A DNA stretch of 64,000 bases from Bradyrhizobium lablabi (GTDB lineage Bacteria > Pseudomonadota > Alphaproteobacteria > Rhizobiales > Xanthobacteraceae), in assembly GCF_018131005.1 (NCBI RefSeq), contig NZ_JAFCJK010000002.1:806001-870000 (forward strand), read 5' to 3'. The notes under the pieces were generated by a model. It had not been told where the DNA came from and did no database searches. It saw only the letters and a program-made list of their open reading frames with translations. Positions 42,948-57,705 of the stretch are shown here, in pieces (position 1 is the first letter of the stretch; every line of letters begins with the position of its first letter). The position numbers and the translations under genes were made by a program.

Positions 42948-44024
42948 TCATTCCCCCGCCAGACGGGCGCGGTCTTCCCGGATCCACGCCGTCATCAGTT
43001 CCCAGGCCACCGCCAGGATGATCGGGCCGATGAAAAGACCGACAATGCCGTGAGCCAACGTTCCCCCGATCACACCGACGAAGATGACGAGCGTCGGTGT
43101 GGTGAGCCCCCGTCCCATGACAAGCGGCTTGAGCACGTTGTCGAGCGCACCGACCACCAGGAAAAAAAGCGTCAGAGCCAGCGCCGTCGCAAAATCCTTG
43201 GCTGACCAAACCCAGATGATGACGGGAAGCAGCACGATGGCGGGCCCGATCTGGATGATGGCGAGCAGCATCACGACAAAGGCCAGCAGGCCTGCGCTCG
43301 GTATGCCTGCCAGCTTGAAACCAATGCCCGCGAGAAGCGACTGCAGGACCGAGACGCCGATGACGCCCCGGGAGACCGCGCGTATGGTTGCTCCGGCCAG
43401 ATCCAGGAAGTGTTCGCTCTGCTCGGGCACGACGCGGGAGAGGAAGTTCCGGCAGGCCGCGGCAAGTTGTGAGGCATACGGAAACAGGTAGCCCGCCAGC
43501 GCGACGGCAATGAGGAACTTCAGTGTTCCGACGCCGGCATTGCCAGCAAAGGCAAATAATGTCCCGGCAAGCGGCTTCAAATATGGCACGACCTCACGCA
43601 GCACCGCCCGGAGATTGCTCGAGGCCTGATCCCACAATTCGTACAAGGGCTGACCGACCAGCGGCCAATTTCTGACCTCGGCCGGTGGCGATGGGACCAC
43701 GATGGTGCCGTCGCTCAATTGTGCGGCGATGTCTTTCATGCCATCCATAGCCTCTACCCCAAGCCAGGCCGCCGGCCCGATGACGATGCTGAGACTGACG
43801 ATGGTCAGCAGCACCGCGGCGGCCTTGGGACGGCCGCCGAGCGCTTGCGAAAGCCAGGTGAAAACGGGATAGAGCGCGACGGCAAGAACCACGCTCCAGG
43901 CGAGGATCGCCACAAAGGGTTCGATGATAACGAATGTCCAGTAGATCAGAAGCGCGAGCAGCCCAAGCCGAATTGCGAGCTGGATGAACTCGTCCCCGGC
44001 CACAAGCTGGCGAAGTGTCCTCAA
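42948..44024 (-). CDS. AI-2E family transporter
   Basis: A 358-residue membrane protein of the PerM/AI-2 exporter family. Segments are LLALLIYWTFVIIEPFVAIL, LAWSVVLAVALYPVFTWLSQ, SLSIVIGPAAWLGVEAM, FLIAVALAGYLFPYASQLAA, GVIGVSVLQSLLAGIGFKLA and VMLLAIIQIGPAIVLLPVII, then the C-terminal GGTLAHGIVGLFIGPIILAV. About eight helices. The start is a TTG at 44024 with GGAAG 7 bases upstream. A FixK-type box is centred 74 bp upstream. Family members export or exchange small molecules or ions; the cargo here is unknown. Confidence 0.85.
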   Translation of the reverse strand: MRTLRQLVAGDEFIQLAIRLGLLALLIYWTFVIIEPFVAILAWSVVLAVALYPVFTWLSQALGGRPKAAAVLLTIVSLSIVIGPAAWLGVEAMDGMKDIAAQLSDGTIVVPSPPAEVRNWPLVGQPLYELWDQASSNLRAVLREVVPYLKPLAGTLFAFAGNAGVGTLKFLIAVALAGYLFPYASQLAAACRNFLSRVVPEQSEHFLDLAGATIRAVSRGVIGVSVLQSLLAGIGFKLAGIPSAGLLAFVVMLLAIIQIGPAIVLLPVIIWVWSAKDFATALALTLFFLVVGALDNVLKPLVMGRGLTTPTLVIFVGVIGGTLAHGIVGLFIGPIILAVAWELMTAWIREDRARLAGE

Positions 44025-44091
44025 GTGCGCGCTTCCGGTTGAGGTTCGGCAAACACAGTGGCAGCGTAGCCTCCGCTACTCCACGCCCGGC

Positions 44092-44105
44092 TTGATTCAG
44101 ATCAA
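44092..44105. promoter_or_regulatory. FNR/FixK-type box, perfect consensus
   Basis: TTGATTCAGATCAA, exact TTGAT-N4-ATCAA. The centre is 74 bp upstream of the AI-2E transporter start (44024). It is the last of the series in this window. Confidence 0.85.
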
Positions 44106-44169
44106 GCCAAAGAGGCTCCTTGAGGCCTGTCTTGTTCCGGTCGCGTGGACGGCCGCACTTTTTGTGGCA

Positions 44170-44439
44170 TCAGCGGAGGCCAAGCAGCGAGCGCCGGTAG
44201 CCACTGTCGCGCGCCTCTCCCCTGCATACGAAATTGCCACTGAAACCCTTCGCATAACGTTTCTGTCCCTTGAGATAATAACGTTCCTTCCGAAAATCGA
44301 GCCACACCACGGTATCGCCTGGACAGTGGCGTTGGGCCTGGACCTCTGAACGAAACGGCGTGAGCGGCAACGCGCCCGCCTGCTGTGCGAGGCATGGCAG
44401 CGCCAACAACGCAAGCAAAGTGACCCCGAGCCTGAACAA
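44170..44439 (-). CDS. small secreted protein of unknown function
   Basis: An 89-residue exported protein. Signal peptide MFRLGVTLLALLALPCLAQQ, then a compact segment with QAQRHCPGDTVVWLDFRKER, YYLKGQKRYAKGFSGNFVCR. Two cysteines about 32 residues apart could pair. The pattern recurs in small rhizobial proteins. No partner gene or box is next to it on its own strand; it ends 65 bp before the box at 44092. Confidence 0.7.
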   Translation of the reverse strand: MFRLGVTLLALLALPCLAQQAGALPLTPFRSEVQAQRHCPGDTVVWLDFRKERYYLKGQKRYAKGFSGNFVCRGEARDSGYRRSLLGLR

Positions 44440-45672
44440 CCATCACCCCCGAGACCGGCGGTACGCGCAGGTCGACGCCAGAATTTGACATAGGCTCGGG
44501 CGCCTCGTGCAGTTCAGCGTGTTGATCCGCCGGCGGGTCTCTCGCGGCGAACGCAGCGTCCGGTGGTGAGCTACCTTTGGTTCTGTCATGGCCCAATCAG
44601 GCAGACGGTCCATGCCAGCGCGGAGAACAAGCCAGCGCTTACTACACCCGCAGTATACGCGAGATCGCTACCTGAACCCTCCAAGACGCGGCGTACCCTC
44701 GCGCGCAGCAGGCGACGTCCTCGCTCAGACCTCTTTATTAAATTCGTCACCGGCACCCCCGATAGACCCTCATTATTGGCCGGGGCGGCCGGGTTTCGCC
44801 AGTGCAGTTTGTGCCAAGCACGACCTACCGATTGGAAGTTGCAAACCAGACTGTGTGTAGCAGCGCCTCGGTCAATCCCCGACGCTTCATTTTGAAGCAC
44901 CACATCAAGCCACAGCGCCAAGCGTTGGACGATTGAGATCGCCGGCAAGAGAAAAAGAGGCGCCATCAGCGCCTTGAACAATTCGCCGATCGACGGACCC
45001 GGATGCCAATTGATCGAGAAATCAATGAATGCGCAGCCCGTAGCTTGCGAGCTGTTCGAAACCCGCTTGCCGCACGTCTATTGGATTTGGGCAAGCTCGA
45101 GTAAGCGATGCTCACTTCACGAGGTGGAATTAGTAGGGTCGGCCCGGAGATTGCGGCGCGGCTGGCGGTACAACCGACTCTCTCCGGGCCTGCAGGCATC
45201 TGCGCTGTGCCCATCTTGCGCGGAAGTCTGTCCGCGAATTTGAACGCAAAGAAATCTGCTGAGCAACTTAACGTTTTGAACGTGGCTCGAAATGACTAGC
45301 GAAATCTTGCGCCGCGTCGCAGCGATAGCCGCAACACAAGTTCCGGCAGGCGGCAGTTGCGTCCAAGTCAGAAGACTCGTCCATGCGCTCGTTCGCCGAT
45401 CCAATATCGAAAATCGACGGAACGGTTTCTCGAAACAAGCCGGTCGCGGGCGCGGAGATCGCGCCAACGCCTCCATTCCGGACCGCGAGCGACTGAGGCC
45501 ACCGGATCCGACTCGGCAATTCGGTGCAGCTTCCCCCTTGAGGCCCGGTTCCGGAACCGGCAACAGCCCCGCGGGACCAATTGTGTCCCCTTCCGCGGAC
45601 CATGTTCGCTGATGACAGCCCCCACCCGCTGTGCGCTAGAATGTCGCGCGCGGTGGTGCGGGAGGTGTGTCG
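44440..45672. other. long intergenic region without a supported gene
   Basis: About 1.2 kb. Several frames are open on both strands, but none has a recognisable domain or convincing ribosome site. One leftward frame (44586-44981) has hydrophobic ends (MFKALMAPLFLLPAISIVQR; LAYTAGVVSAGLFSALAWTV) with an unlikely middle. I regard it as a weak candidate or relic. No hairpin, repeat or transposase remnant was recognised. Confidence 0.4.
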
Positions 45673-45930
45673 ATGGCGAGGAAGGGAATCACCGGCCACG
45701 ATGAATGGGTGATCACCGAGGCCTTGGCCACGGCTCTGGTTGCGCTCGAGCAACTTCCACCCAAGCACCAGCCGCGCGCGCACATGGACGATATCCGCAA
45801 GATTCTCACCGCTGGCTGCGATCCTGGCGCGGTAACGCTTCACCTCGCACAGGCCAAGTGCCGGCTGTTTCCCGACACGGATCCGCTGACCATCTACGAG
45901 GAATACGGTCTTGGGGACGGACAGGGCTAG
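45673..45930 (+). CDS. small conserved-looking protein (85 residues)
   Basis: Starts at the ATG at 45673 with GGAGG 7 bases upstream (a GTG at 45667 is in frame). It reads MARKGITGHDEWVITEALAT, ALVALEQLPPKHQPRAHMDD, IRKILTAGCDPGAVTLHLAQ and ends YEEYGLGDGQG. The pattern is soluble and helical with no named domain. Its stop codon overlaps the stop of the convergent pdxA-like gene by the palindrome CTAG. Confidence 0.65.
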   Translation: MARKGITGHDEWVITEALATALVALEQLPPKHQPRAHMDDIRKILTAGCDPGAVTLHLAQAKCRLFPDTDPLTIYEEYGLGDGQG

Positions 45931-46952
45931 CCCGCGAGTCGCTCGGCGTATTCGATCGCCTCGATCATGCTGCGCTCGTTGGCAATGCCCTTGCCGGCGA
46001 TGTCGAAGGCGGTGCCATGGTCGACTGACGTGCGCACAATCGGCAGTCCGAGGGTGATGTTCACGCCCGACAGTTCTTGCCATGTGCCCGTAGCGGGATC
46101 GACCTCGAAGCCGAGCAGCTTGACCGGGATATGCCCCTGGTCGTGATACATCGCGACCACCGCGTCATACTGGCTGGCACGCAGCTTCACGAACACGGTA
46201 TCGCCGGGGACCGGTCCGACGATATCAAGACCGTCGGCGACCGCCGCTGCGATCGTGGGCGCCGACACTTCGATATCCTGGCGGCCGAAGAGTCCGCCTT
46301 CACCCGCATGCGGATTGAGCGCGGCAACCGCGATCTTCGGGCGAGCGATCCCGATGCCCTTCAGCGCCTTGTGGGTCAGGTCGATCACGTGCCGCAGCCG
46401 CTCCGGCGTCAGGCGGGACGGCACATCCTGTAGGGCGACATGGGTCGAGACGTGGCTCACCCGCATGTTGCCGTGTGCGAGGAGCATCACGGATCCGCGC
46501 ACGCCGGTAAGTTCGGCGAGCATCTCGGTGTGGCCGGGATAGTGGTAGCCGGCCTTGTTCAGCGCTTCCTTGTTCAAGGGCGCGGTCACGATGCCGCCGA
46601 CGCGTCCGGAGAGCGCAAGACGAACGCCCCGTTCGACCGCCTTGAACGAAAACCGGCCGCCATCGGCGGACAGCACGCCGGGCTCGATCGCCGTGGCTTC
46701 CGCATCGGCCTGCAGGAAGCCGAGGTTCGGCCAATCGGCGTCCTCAGCGTTGACCCTTGCGACGTCAAGCTTGGCGCCAAGTCGGCCATTGGCCTGGTCC
46801 AGCGCACGGCCGCTGCCGATGATCAGGAGCTTAAGGTCGGATGCCTCCAGGCGGTCGCGCAGCCGCGCACAGGCCTTCACGATGATCTCTGGGCCGATCC
46901 CGGCCGGATCGCCCATGGTGATTGCGAGATGTCGTTTCGGCTTGGTGCTCAT
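45927..46952 (-). CDS. PdxA-family dehydrogenase, PdxA2-type by context
   Basis: A 341-residue NAD-dependent dehydrogenase. PdxA segments: LAITMGDPAGIGPEIIVKAC at the N-terminus, GGIVTAPLNKEALNKAG, YPGHTEMLAELTGVRGSVML, HVSTHVALQDVP, ALNPHAGEGGLFGRQDIEV (metal-binding His), YDAVVAMYHDQGHIPVKLLG, and TSVDHGTAFDIAGKG. It follows a four-carbon acid sugar kinase by 3 bp, the known context for PdxA2, which oxidises 4-phospho-D-threonate or similar to release CO2 and dihydroxyacetone phosphate. It is probably catabolic and not the vitamin B6 enzyme. Substrate inferred from context. Confidence 0.88.
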   Translation of the reverse strand: MSTKPKRHLAITMGDPAGIGPEIIVKACARLRDRLEASDLKLLIIGSGRALDQANGRLGAKLDVARVNAEDADWPNLGFLQADAEATAIEPGVLSADGGRFSFKAVERGVRLALSGRVGGIVTAPLNKEALNKAGYHYPGHTEMLAELTGVRGSVMLLAHGNMRVSHVSTHVALQDVPSRLTPERLRHVIDLTHKALKGIGIARPKIAVAALNPHAGEGGLFGRQDIEVSAPTIAAAVADGLDIVGPVPGDTVFVKLRASQYDAVVAMYHDQGHIPVKLLGFEVDPATGTWQELSGVNITLGLPIVRTSVDHGTAFDIAGKGIANERSMIEAIEYAERLAG

Positions 46953-46955
46953 GTC

Positions 46956-48047
46956 CTAGATCAATCCGTTGTCGTTCAACAGTTTCCACCAGAGATCGGG
47001 CGGTCCGAAGGCGCCCGATTTGGAGATCACGTCGACGCCCGCCCAGCGTCCGCCGTGTATCACAGATCGGGGCACGCCGGGCTCCAATCGTCCGGTGACC
47101 ATGAGCGCATGGGCATTCACGGCCACGCATTGCGCGCGGAGCGTCTCGCCACCAGCGACGATCAGTGTCCCTGGCGGATCGATGGATTCGCTCAACCGGG
47201 CAATCTCGTCGGAGAAGCGGCGCGCGGCTTCCGCCCGAGCACTTCCTTCAGGGGCACGCAGCAGGACGAATGCCGCACCCTCCGCCATCCGGCGCTTGAG
47301 GCCGTCGAGCCCGTCGGACGCCAGGACGTCCCGGCAGAGCGCGAGTTGCGCGCGCGTGGCGGGATGGTCCGACCCGAACACGCCCAATACGGGGCGCCTG
47401 AGTCTTCGTGACGCGACGGCGTCCGTGCCGCGCGCCAATGCACTCGCCAGCCCTCCGCTTCCGCACCACAATAGTCGTCCCTGATACCGCCGACCGGTCT
47501 CCACGACGCGATCCAGATCGGATTCAGATTCGGCATCGAAGACGGTCACTCCTCCTCGGATGTCGTCGGCACTGTCTGCCACATGCGCATCAAGACCTCC
47601 GCGCCGAAGCTGGTCCTGGATCGTCTCGCCGACCCTGCTCCAGCTTCGGTCCGGCATCAGCGCATATTGCTGGCCGCCTCGCGTCTGCCGTCCCTGATGG
47701 ATGAACGCCGGCGCAACAATGCAGGCGTCCCAGAAGCCTGTCCGCAGGCAGGCGGCGAGTTCGGTAACCCAGGGCCCTCGCAACAAGCTGTCGATCTTCT
47801 TGTAGGCGACTGTGGCGTCTCGAAGCGTCGGTGCCAGGGCCTGCACGATGGTTGCGGCGTTCTCCGGCACCAGTTCACGCGTGCCGCTGTCGATCGCGAG
47901 ACTTGCCTGTATGCGGCGCGCCGGATCCACATCCCAGACCACATCCAACGCGCCGAACCGCCCGGCGAGTTCGGCGGCGGTATCGAGCGCGCCGGTAAGA
48001 TCATCGGCAAGAAGCCTGACTGTCTGCATGATGACGCGAGTTGTCAT
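46956..48047 (-). CDS. four-carbon acid sugar kinase (DUF1537/DtnK type)
   Basis: A 363-residue kinase of the four-carbon acid sugar family. N-terminal LLADDLTGALDTAAELAGRF carries the family start; VAYKKIDSLLRGPWVTELAA is typical. The C-terminal domain shows TLIVAGGETLRAQCVAVNAH (nucleotide) and ALMVTGRLEPGVPRSVIHGG. It starts at the ATG overlapping the upstream gene's stop (ATGA at 48044-48047). It precedes the PdxA-like gene by 3 bp. Together they phosphorylate and oxidise a four-carbon acid such as threonate or erythronate; which isomer is not decided. Confidence 0.87.
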   Translation of the reverse strand: MTTRVIMQTVRLLADDLTGALDTAAELAGRFGALDVVWDVDPARRIQASLAIDSGTRELVPENAATIVQALAPTLRDATVAYKKIDSLLRGPWVTELAACLRTGFWDACIVAPAFIHQGRQTRGGQQYALMPDRSWSRVGETIQDQLRRGGLDAHVADSADDIRGGVTVFDAESESDLDRVVETGRRYQGRLLWCGSGGLASALARGTDAVASRRLRRPVLGVFGSDHPATRAQLALCRDVLASDGLDGLKRRMAEGAAFVLLRAPEGSARAEAARRFSDEIARLSESIDPPGTLIVAGGETLRAQCVAVNAHALMVTGRLEPGVPRSVIHGGRWAGVDVISKSGAFGPPDLWWKLLNDNGLI

Positions 48048-49387
48048 TCGTGACTGATGCGCCAGATCGTACCGTTGGCGTCTTCCGAGACAAGCAGCGC
48101 ACCGTCGCGCGTCACCGTCACGCCGACCGGGCGACCCCAGACCTCATTGTCGCTGACTACGAAGCCCGTGACGAAATCCTGATATTCGCCCGTCGGGACG
48201 CCATCCTTCAACCTGATGCGAATGACCTTGTAGCCAGTCCGCTTGGCGCGATTCCAGGAGCCGTGCTCGGCGGCGAAAGCATCGCCACGGTATTCGGGCG
48301 GAAAGCTGCTGCCGGTATAGAAGGTCAGCCCGAGCGAGGCCGAGTGCGCCTGGATCAGAACATCGGGGACCGTTACCTTGTCTTTCAGATCGGGACGCTC
48401 GCCGCGATGCCTGGGGTCCTCGTTGGCGCCGATATAGAACCAGGGCCAACCGTAGAACGCTCCCTCGCGGACGCGGGTCACATAGTCGGGCACGAGATTG
48501 TCGCCGTGCCCGTCGCGCTCGTTGGTCGAGCACCACGGCGTCCCGCTTCCAGGCTGGATCGCCAGTCCTACGCAGTTGCGGAGGCCGGTGGCAAAGGTCT
48601 TCTGGTTCTTGCCGTTGGGATCGAAAGCTAGCACGGCGCCGCGATCCTTCTCGAGGCCCCAGGCCGCGCCAAGCGCCTGATCGCGGCTCCAGGCCTCGAT
48701 GCCACCGGGTGGCCGGCCCAACCCCTCGCCGACATTTGCGGCGGAGCCGACCGACACCAGCATCCGCTTGTCGTCGGGCGTGAAGACGATGTCGCGCGTC
48801 GCGTGGCTATAGCCACTTGGAAGTTTGGCAACGATCGTCTCCGGCTCGCCTGCGGCCTTGACGTCGCCGTTGTGGTAGCTGAACCGCACGACGCCGTCGG
48901 TATTGGCCACGTACAGCCATTGCGGATTGTCGCCGTTCGGGAAGAACGCGATGCCGAACGGCCGGTTCAATCCGCTCGCATAGACCTCATTGATTGCCGG
49001 TTTCGTCGCGTCGCCGGCACTGCGCAAAACGCGTATGCGGCCAGGCCCGGTCTCGGTGACGAAGACGTCGCCGTTGGGCGCGGTGCGCAAGTTCCTCGGG
49101 CCGCTGAGGCCGTCGACGAAGAGCTCGATCTTGAATCCCGGTGGCACCTGCGGATTCACGGATGCGGGTCTCGACACGACCCGGGAGGCGTTGCTGGTGG
49201 ACGAGGTCGCGCCCGGCTTGGGCAGATCCTGCGGCGTGATCAGCCTGACCGTACCAGGCTTGTCGCGCCGCCAATCGCCGAAGGCGTCAACGCCCTTCAA
49301 CACTGGCTCGGCGGCGGCTCGTTCCATTGTCAATGCCGCAAGAGCGATAGCGAGGACGCCGGCAGCGGAAACGCTCAATTTGGGCAT
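48044..49387 (-). CDS. secreted PQQ-type sugar dehydrogenase (sorbosone dehydrogenase-like)
   Basis: A 447-residue exported beta-propeller. The signal peptide ends ERAAAEP. Propeller segments: GFKIELFVDGLSGPRNLRTA, GDVFVTETGPGRIRVLRS, GIAFFPNGDNPQWLYVANTD, ATRDIVFTPDDKRMLVSVGS, NCVGLAIQPGSGTPWCSTNE, GRPVGVTVTRDGALLVSEDA. This is the L-sorbosone/aldose dehydrogenase type. It overlaps the kinase gene and heads a three-gene operon with the four-carbon kinase and PdxA2-type enzyme. It may oxidise a sugar to the acid that is then imported and phosphorylated. That pathway is inferred. Confidence 0.82.
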   Translation of the reverse strand: MPKLSVSAAGVLAIALAALTMERAAAEPVLKGVDAFGDWRRDKPGTVRLITPQDLPKPGATSSTSNASRVVSRPASVNPQVPPGFKIELFVDGLSGPRNLRTAPNGDVFVTETGPGRIRVLRSAGDATKPAINEVYASGLNRPFGIAFFPNGDNPQWLYVANTDGVVRFSYHNGDVKAAGEPETIVAKLPSGYSHATRDIVFTPDDKRMLVSVGSAANVGEGLGRPPGGIEAWSRDQALGAAWGLEKDRGAVLAFDPNGKNQKTFATGLRNCVGLAIQPGSGTPWCSTNERDGHGDNLVPDYVTRVREGAFYGWPWFYIGANEDPRHRGERPDLKDKVTVPDVLIQAHSASLGLTFYTGSSFPPEYRGDAFAAEHGSWNRAKRTGYKVIRIRLKDGVPTGEYQDFVTGFVVSDNEVWGRPVGVTVTRDGALLVSEDANGTIWRISHE

Positions 49388-49634
49388 GCTCTCCTCGTTT
49401 CAGCAATAAGTAGCGCAGTTTTGTCGTCGGCCCCGTTCACAATGTCGTCTGGCGCCTCGATACCCTTTGCAGGTGCTGTCGGATCGATCGGCTTGATGAT
49501 ACCGGCGCGAGCGGGATCATCACCAGCCCCAAATGGGCTCGATCAGCCTGATGGAATTGCTGGTCTTGCGCGACGACGCACATGCCCGAGCCTGCTCGAG
49601 CGCTGCCGCCTGGTCTTATGCTGGGCTTGAAGCG

Positions 49635-51128
49635 CTACACTGCCCTGAAGCTCAGCGCCGGCTGGCGCTCATGCTCGGGCACGTCCCGGTATGGTGTGGT
49701 CTCGGCGATGCCCGTCTTGAGAGGAACGGTCAGCCGGCACACGAGACCTTCTGGCCGCCAATCGAAATCGGCGCGTCCGCCGAGCTGGGTCTCGATGCTG
49801 GCAATGACGCTGCGCGTGCCGAACCCCTTCTGCGTCGGCGTGGTCACGGCCGGTCCGCCGGTTTCCACCCAGGCGAGGATCAGGGTTTCGTCCTGAATTT
49901 CCCAGGTGATCGCGAGCCGGCCCGACAACGCCGACAGGCTGCCGTATTTGGCAGAGTTGGTAACGAGCTCATGCAGCGCAAGCGCCAGCGTCTGCGCTGT
50001 CGCGGGCAGCAGTTGTGCCTCTGCGCCTTTGATCTGAATCTGGCCGGCTTCCGAATAGGGCGCGATCTCCTCACTGACCAGCCGCCGCATCTCGGCGCCT
50101 TGCCAGCTCGACAGCGACAGCACGGTGTGGACCCGCGCCAGCGCGGTGATGCGCCCCTCCACAGCCCGTACATAGGCGTTCATGTTCTGCGCACGCGTCA
50201 GCCGCACGATCGACTGGGCCAACGCCAGCGCATTCTTGGCGCGGTGATCGACCTCCCGGGTTAGCAGGTTCTGGCGCTCCTCGGCACGCTTGCGGTCTGT
50301 GATGTCGACGGTCACGCCGCTCACTCGTACCACCTTGCCGTTGCGGTCGCGCGTTGCCGCCGCCGTTCCGACGCACCAGCGCACCTCGCCGTCCGGTCGC
50401 ATGATCCGGAATTCGACTTCATACGATTTCACGCCCTTGGCGAAATCAACCCACGCCTGCCGGAGCTCGCAGACGTCATCGGGATGGAACAGCGCCTGGA
50501 TATTGCCCGATGACAGCTCGAAGGACTTAGGGTCAACGCCGAAGATCTTGTATTGGCCCTCGTCCCACATCCAGTCGCCGTTCGCCCAGTCCCAATCCCA
50601 TGACCCCATCTTGCCGGCGGCGATCGCCATGCTCCGCCGCTGTTCGCTTTCGACAAGACGCGTGGTCGACTGCTCAAGCTCGGCGGTACGCGCCCGTACA
50701 CGATCCTCGAGTTCGGCATTGAGGCGTTCGAGTTGTCTGGTCTTGCGGTACAACTCGGCGAATACGCGGATCTTGGCGCGCAGCACTTCCGGCACGACGG
50801 GTACCGGCACGTAATCGACCGCGCCCATCTCATAACCGCGAAGCCGGTCGAAATCGCTGACCTGGATCGCCGATATAAAGATCATCGCGGTCTTCTGGAA
50901 GCGCGGATGTTCACGGATCATCGCCGCGAGTTCGAAGCCATCAAGTTCGGGCATGCAGACATCGACGAGGATGACCGCTACTTCGTTCTTGAGCAGGAAC
51001 TCCAGCGCTTCCCGTCCCGACGACGCGACGACGAGGTTTTCGCCGAGCTCCTTCAGGATAACCTCATAAGCCAGCAGTTTCGCCGGCTGATCATCGACCA
51101 GAAGAATGTTTACCTTTTCGTGGTCCAT
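49635..51128 (-). CDS. response regulator-PAS-HWE histidine kinase hybrid
   Basis: A 497-residue cytoplasmic protein. Receiver (residues 1-125): ILLVDDQPAKLLAYEVILKE, acceptor in VILVDVCMPELDGFEL. A coiled coil leads to a PAS domain (residues about 165-285; KIFGVDPKSFELSSGNIQ, HPDDVCELRQAWVDFAK). The kinase is of the HWE type: REVDHRAKNALALAQSIVRL, ALALHELVTNSAKYGSLSAL, GFGTRSVIASIETQLGG. It follows the poly-HAMP kinase by 15 bp, so they are co-transcribed and likely exchange phosphate. The tail ends HERQPALSFRAV. Confidence 0.88.
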   Translation of the reverse strand: MDHEKVNILLVDDQPAKLLAYEVILKELGENLVVASSGREALEFLLKNEVAVILVDVCMPELDGFELAAMIREHPRFQKTAMIFISAIQVSDFDRLRGYEMGAVDYVPVPVVPEVLRAKIRVFAELYRKTRQLERLNAELEDRVRARTAELEQSTTRLVESEQRRSMAIAAGKMGSWDWDWANGDWMWDEGQYKIFGVDPKSFELSSGNIQALFHPDDVCELRQAWVDFAKGVKSYEVEFRIMRPDGEVRWCVGTAAATRDRNGKVVRVSGVTVDITDRKRAEERQNLLTREVDHRAKNALALAQSIVRLTRAQNMNAYVRAVEGRITALARVHTVLSLSSWQGAEMRRLVSEEIAPYSEAGQIQIKGAEAQLLPATAQTLALALHELVTNSAKYGSLSALSGRLAITWEIQDETLILAWVETGGPAVTTPTQKGFGTRSVIASIETQLGGRADFDWRPEGLVCRLTVPLKTGIAETTPYRDVPEHERQPALSFRAV

Positions 51129-51143
51129 GACGTTGATCGCGGA

Positions 51144-57434
<6,291 letters not shown>

Positions 57435-57705
57435 GGAATTCCCCCTGCACGCCGGCCACGAATCCTAGACTCGCGCCAGCCAGCAAGACCATAAGAGTGA
57501 CTGCCCGTGATCTAATCAAGCCACAAATCACAAATCGCAAATTGTCCGGAAGAACAAGCACGTTAATCGCAATTGGAACCAAAGGTTCCCAATAGTAGGA
57601 AACTTTCTGGTACACCGGCCCGGTCCGATTATTCCTGCGGAAATTTTGCAGGGCAAAGGAACAATACGCCCCCCACGGCGTTTGGGGGCGTCAGCAGGAT
57701 TCAAG
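57435..57705. other. divergent promoter region between two kinases
   Basis: About 270 bases between the giant kinase (leftward) and the PAS kinase (rightward). It is AT-richer than its surroundings and has a short A-rich repeat (CACAAATCACAAATCGCAAA). A near match to the FixK box at 57507 has the wrong spacing. No regulator site is assigned. Confidence 0.5.

Noticed and set aside
44586..44981. Leftward frame with hydrophobic ends in the 1.2-kb gap
   Set aside because: No domain, no ribosome site and an unlikely middle section. Kept only as a note in the gap entry.
45268..46083. Leftward frame of 271 codons around the small gene at 45673
   Set aside because: It overlaps the PdxA2-type gene end and the 45673 gene. 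Composition is Arg/His/Ser shadow-like, with no domain.
57507..57519. FixK-like site GTGATCTAATCAA between the two kinases
   Set aside because: The half sites are 3 bases apart, not 4, and the first half is GTGAT. It does not fit the box definition used for the others.
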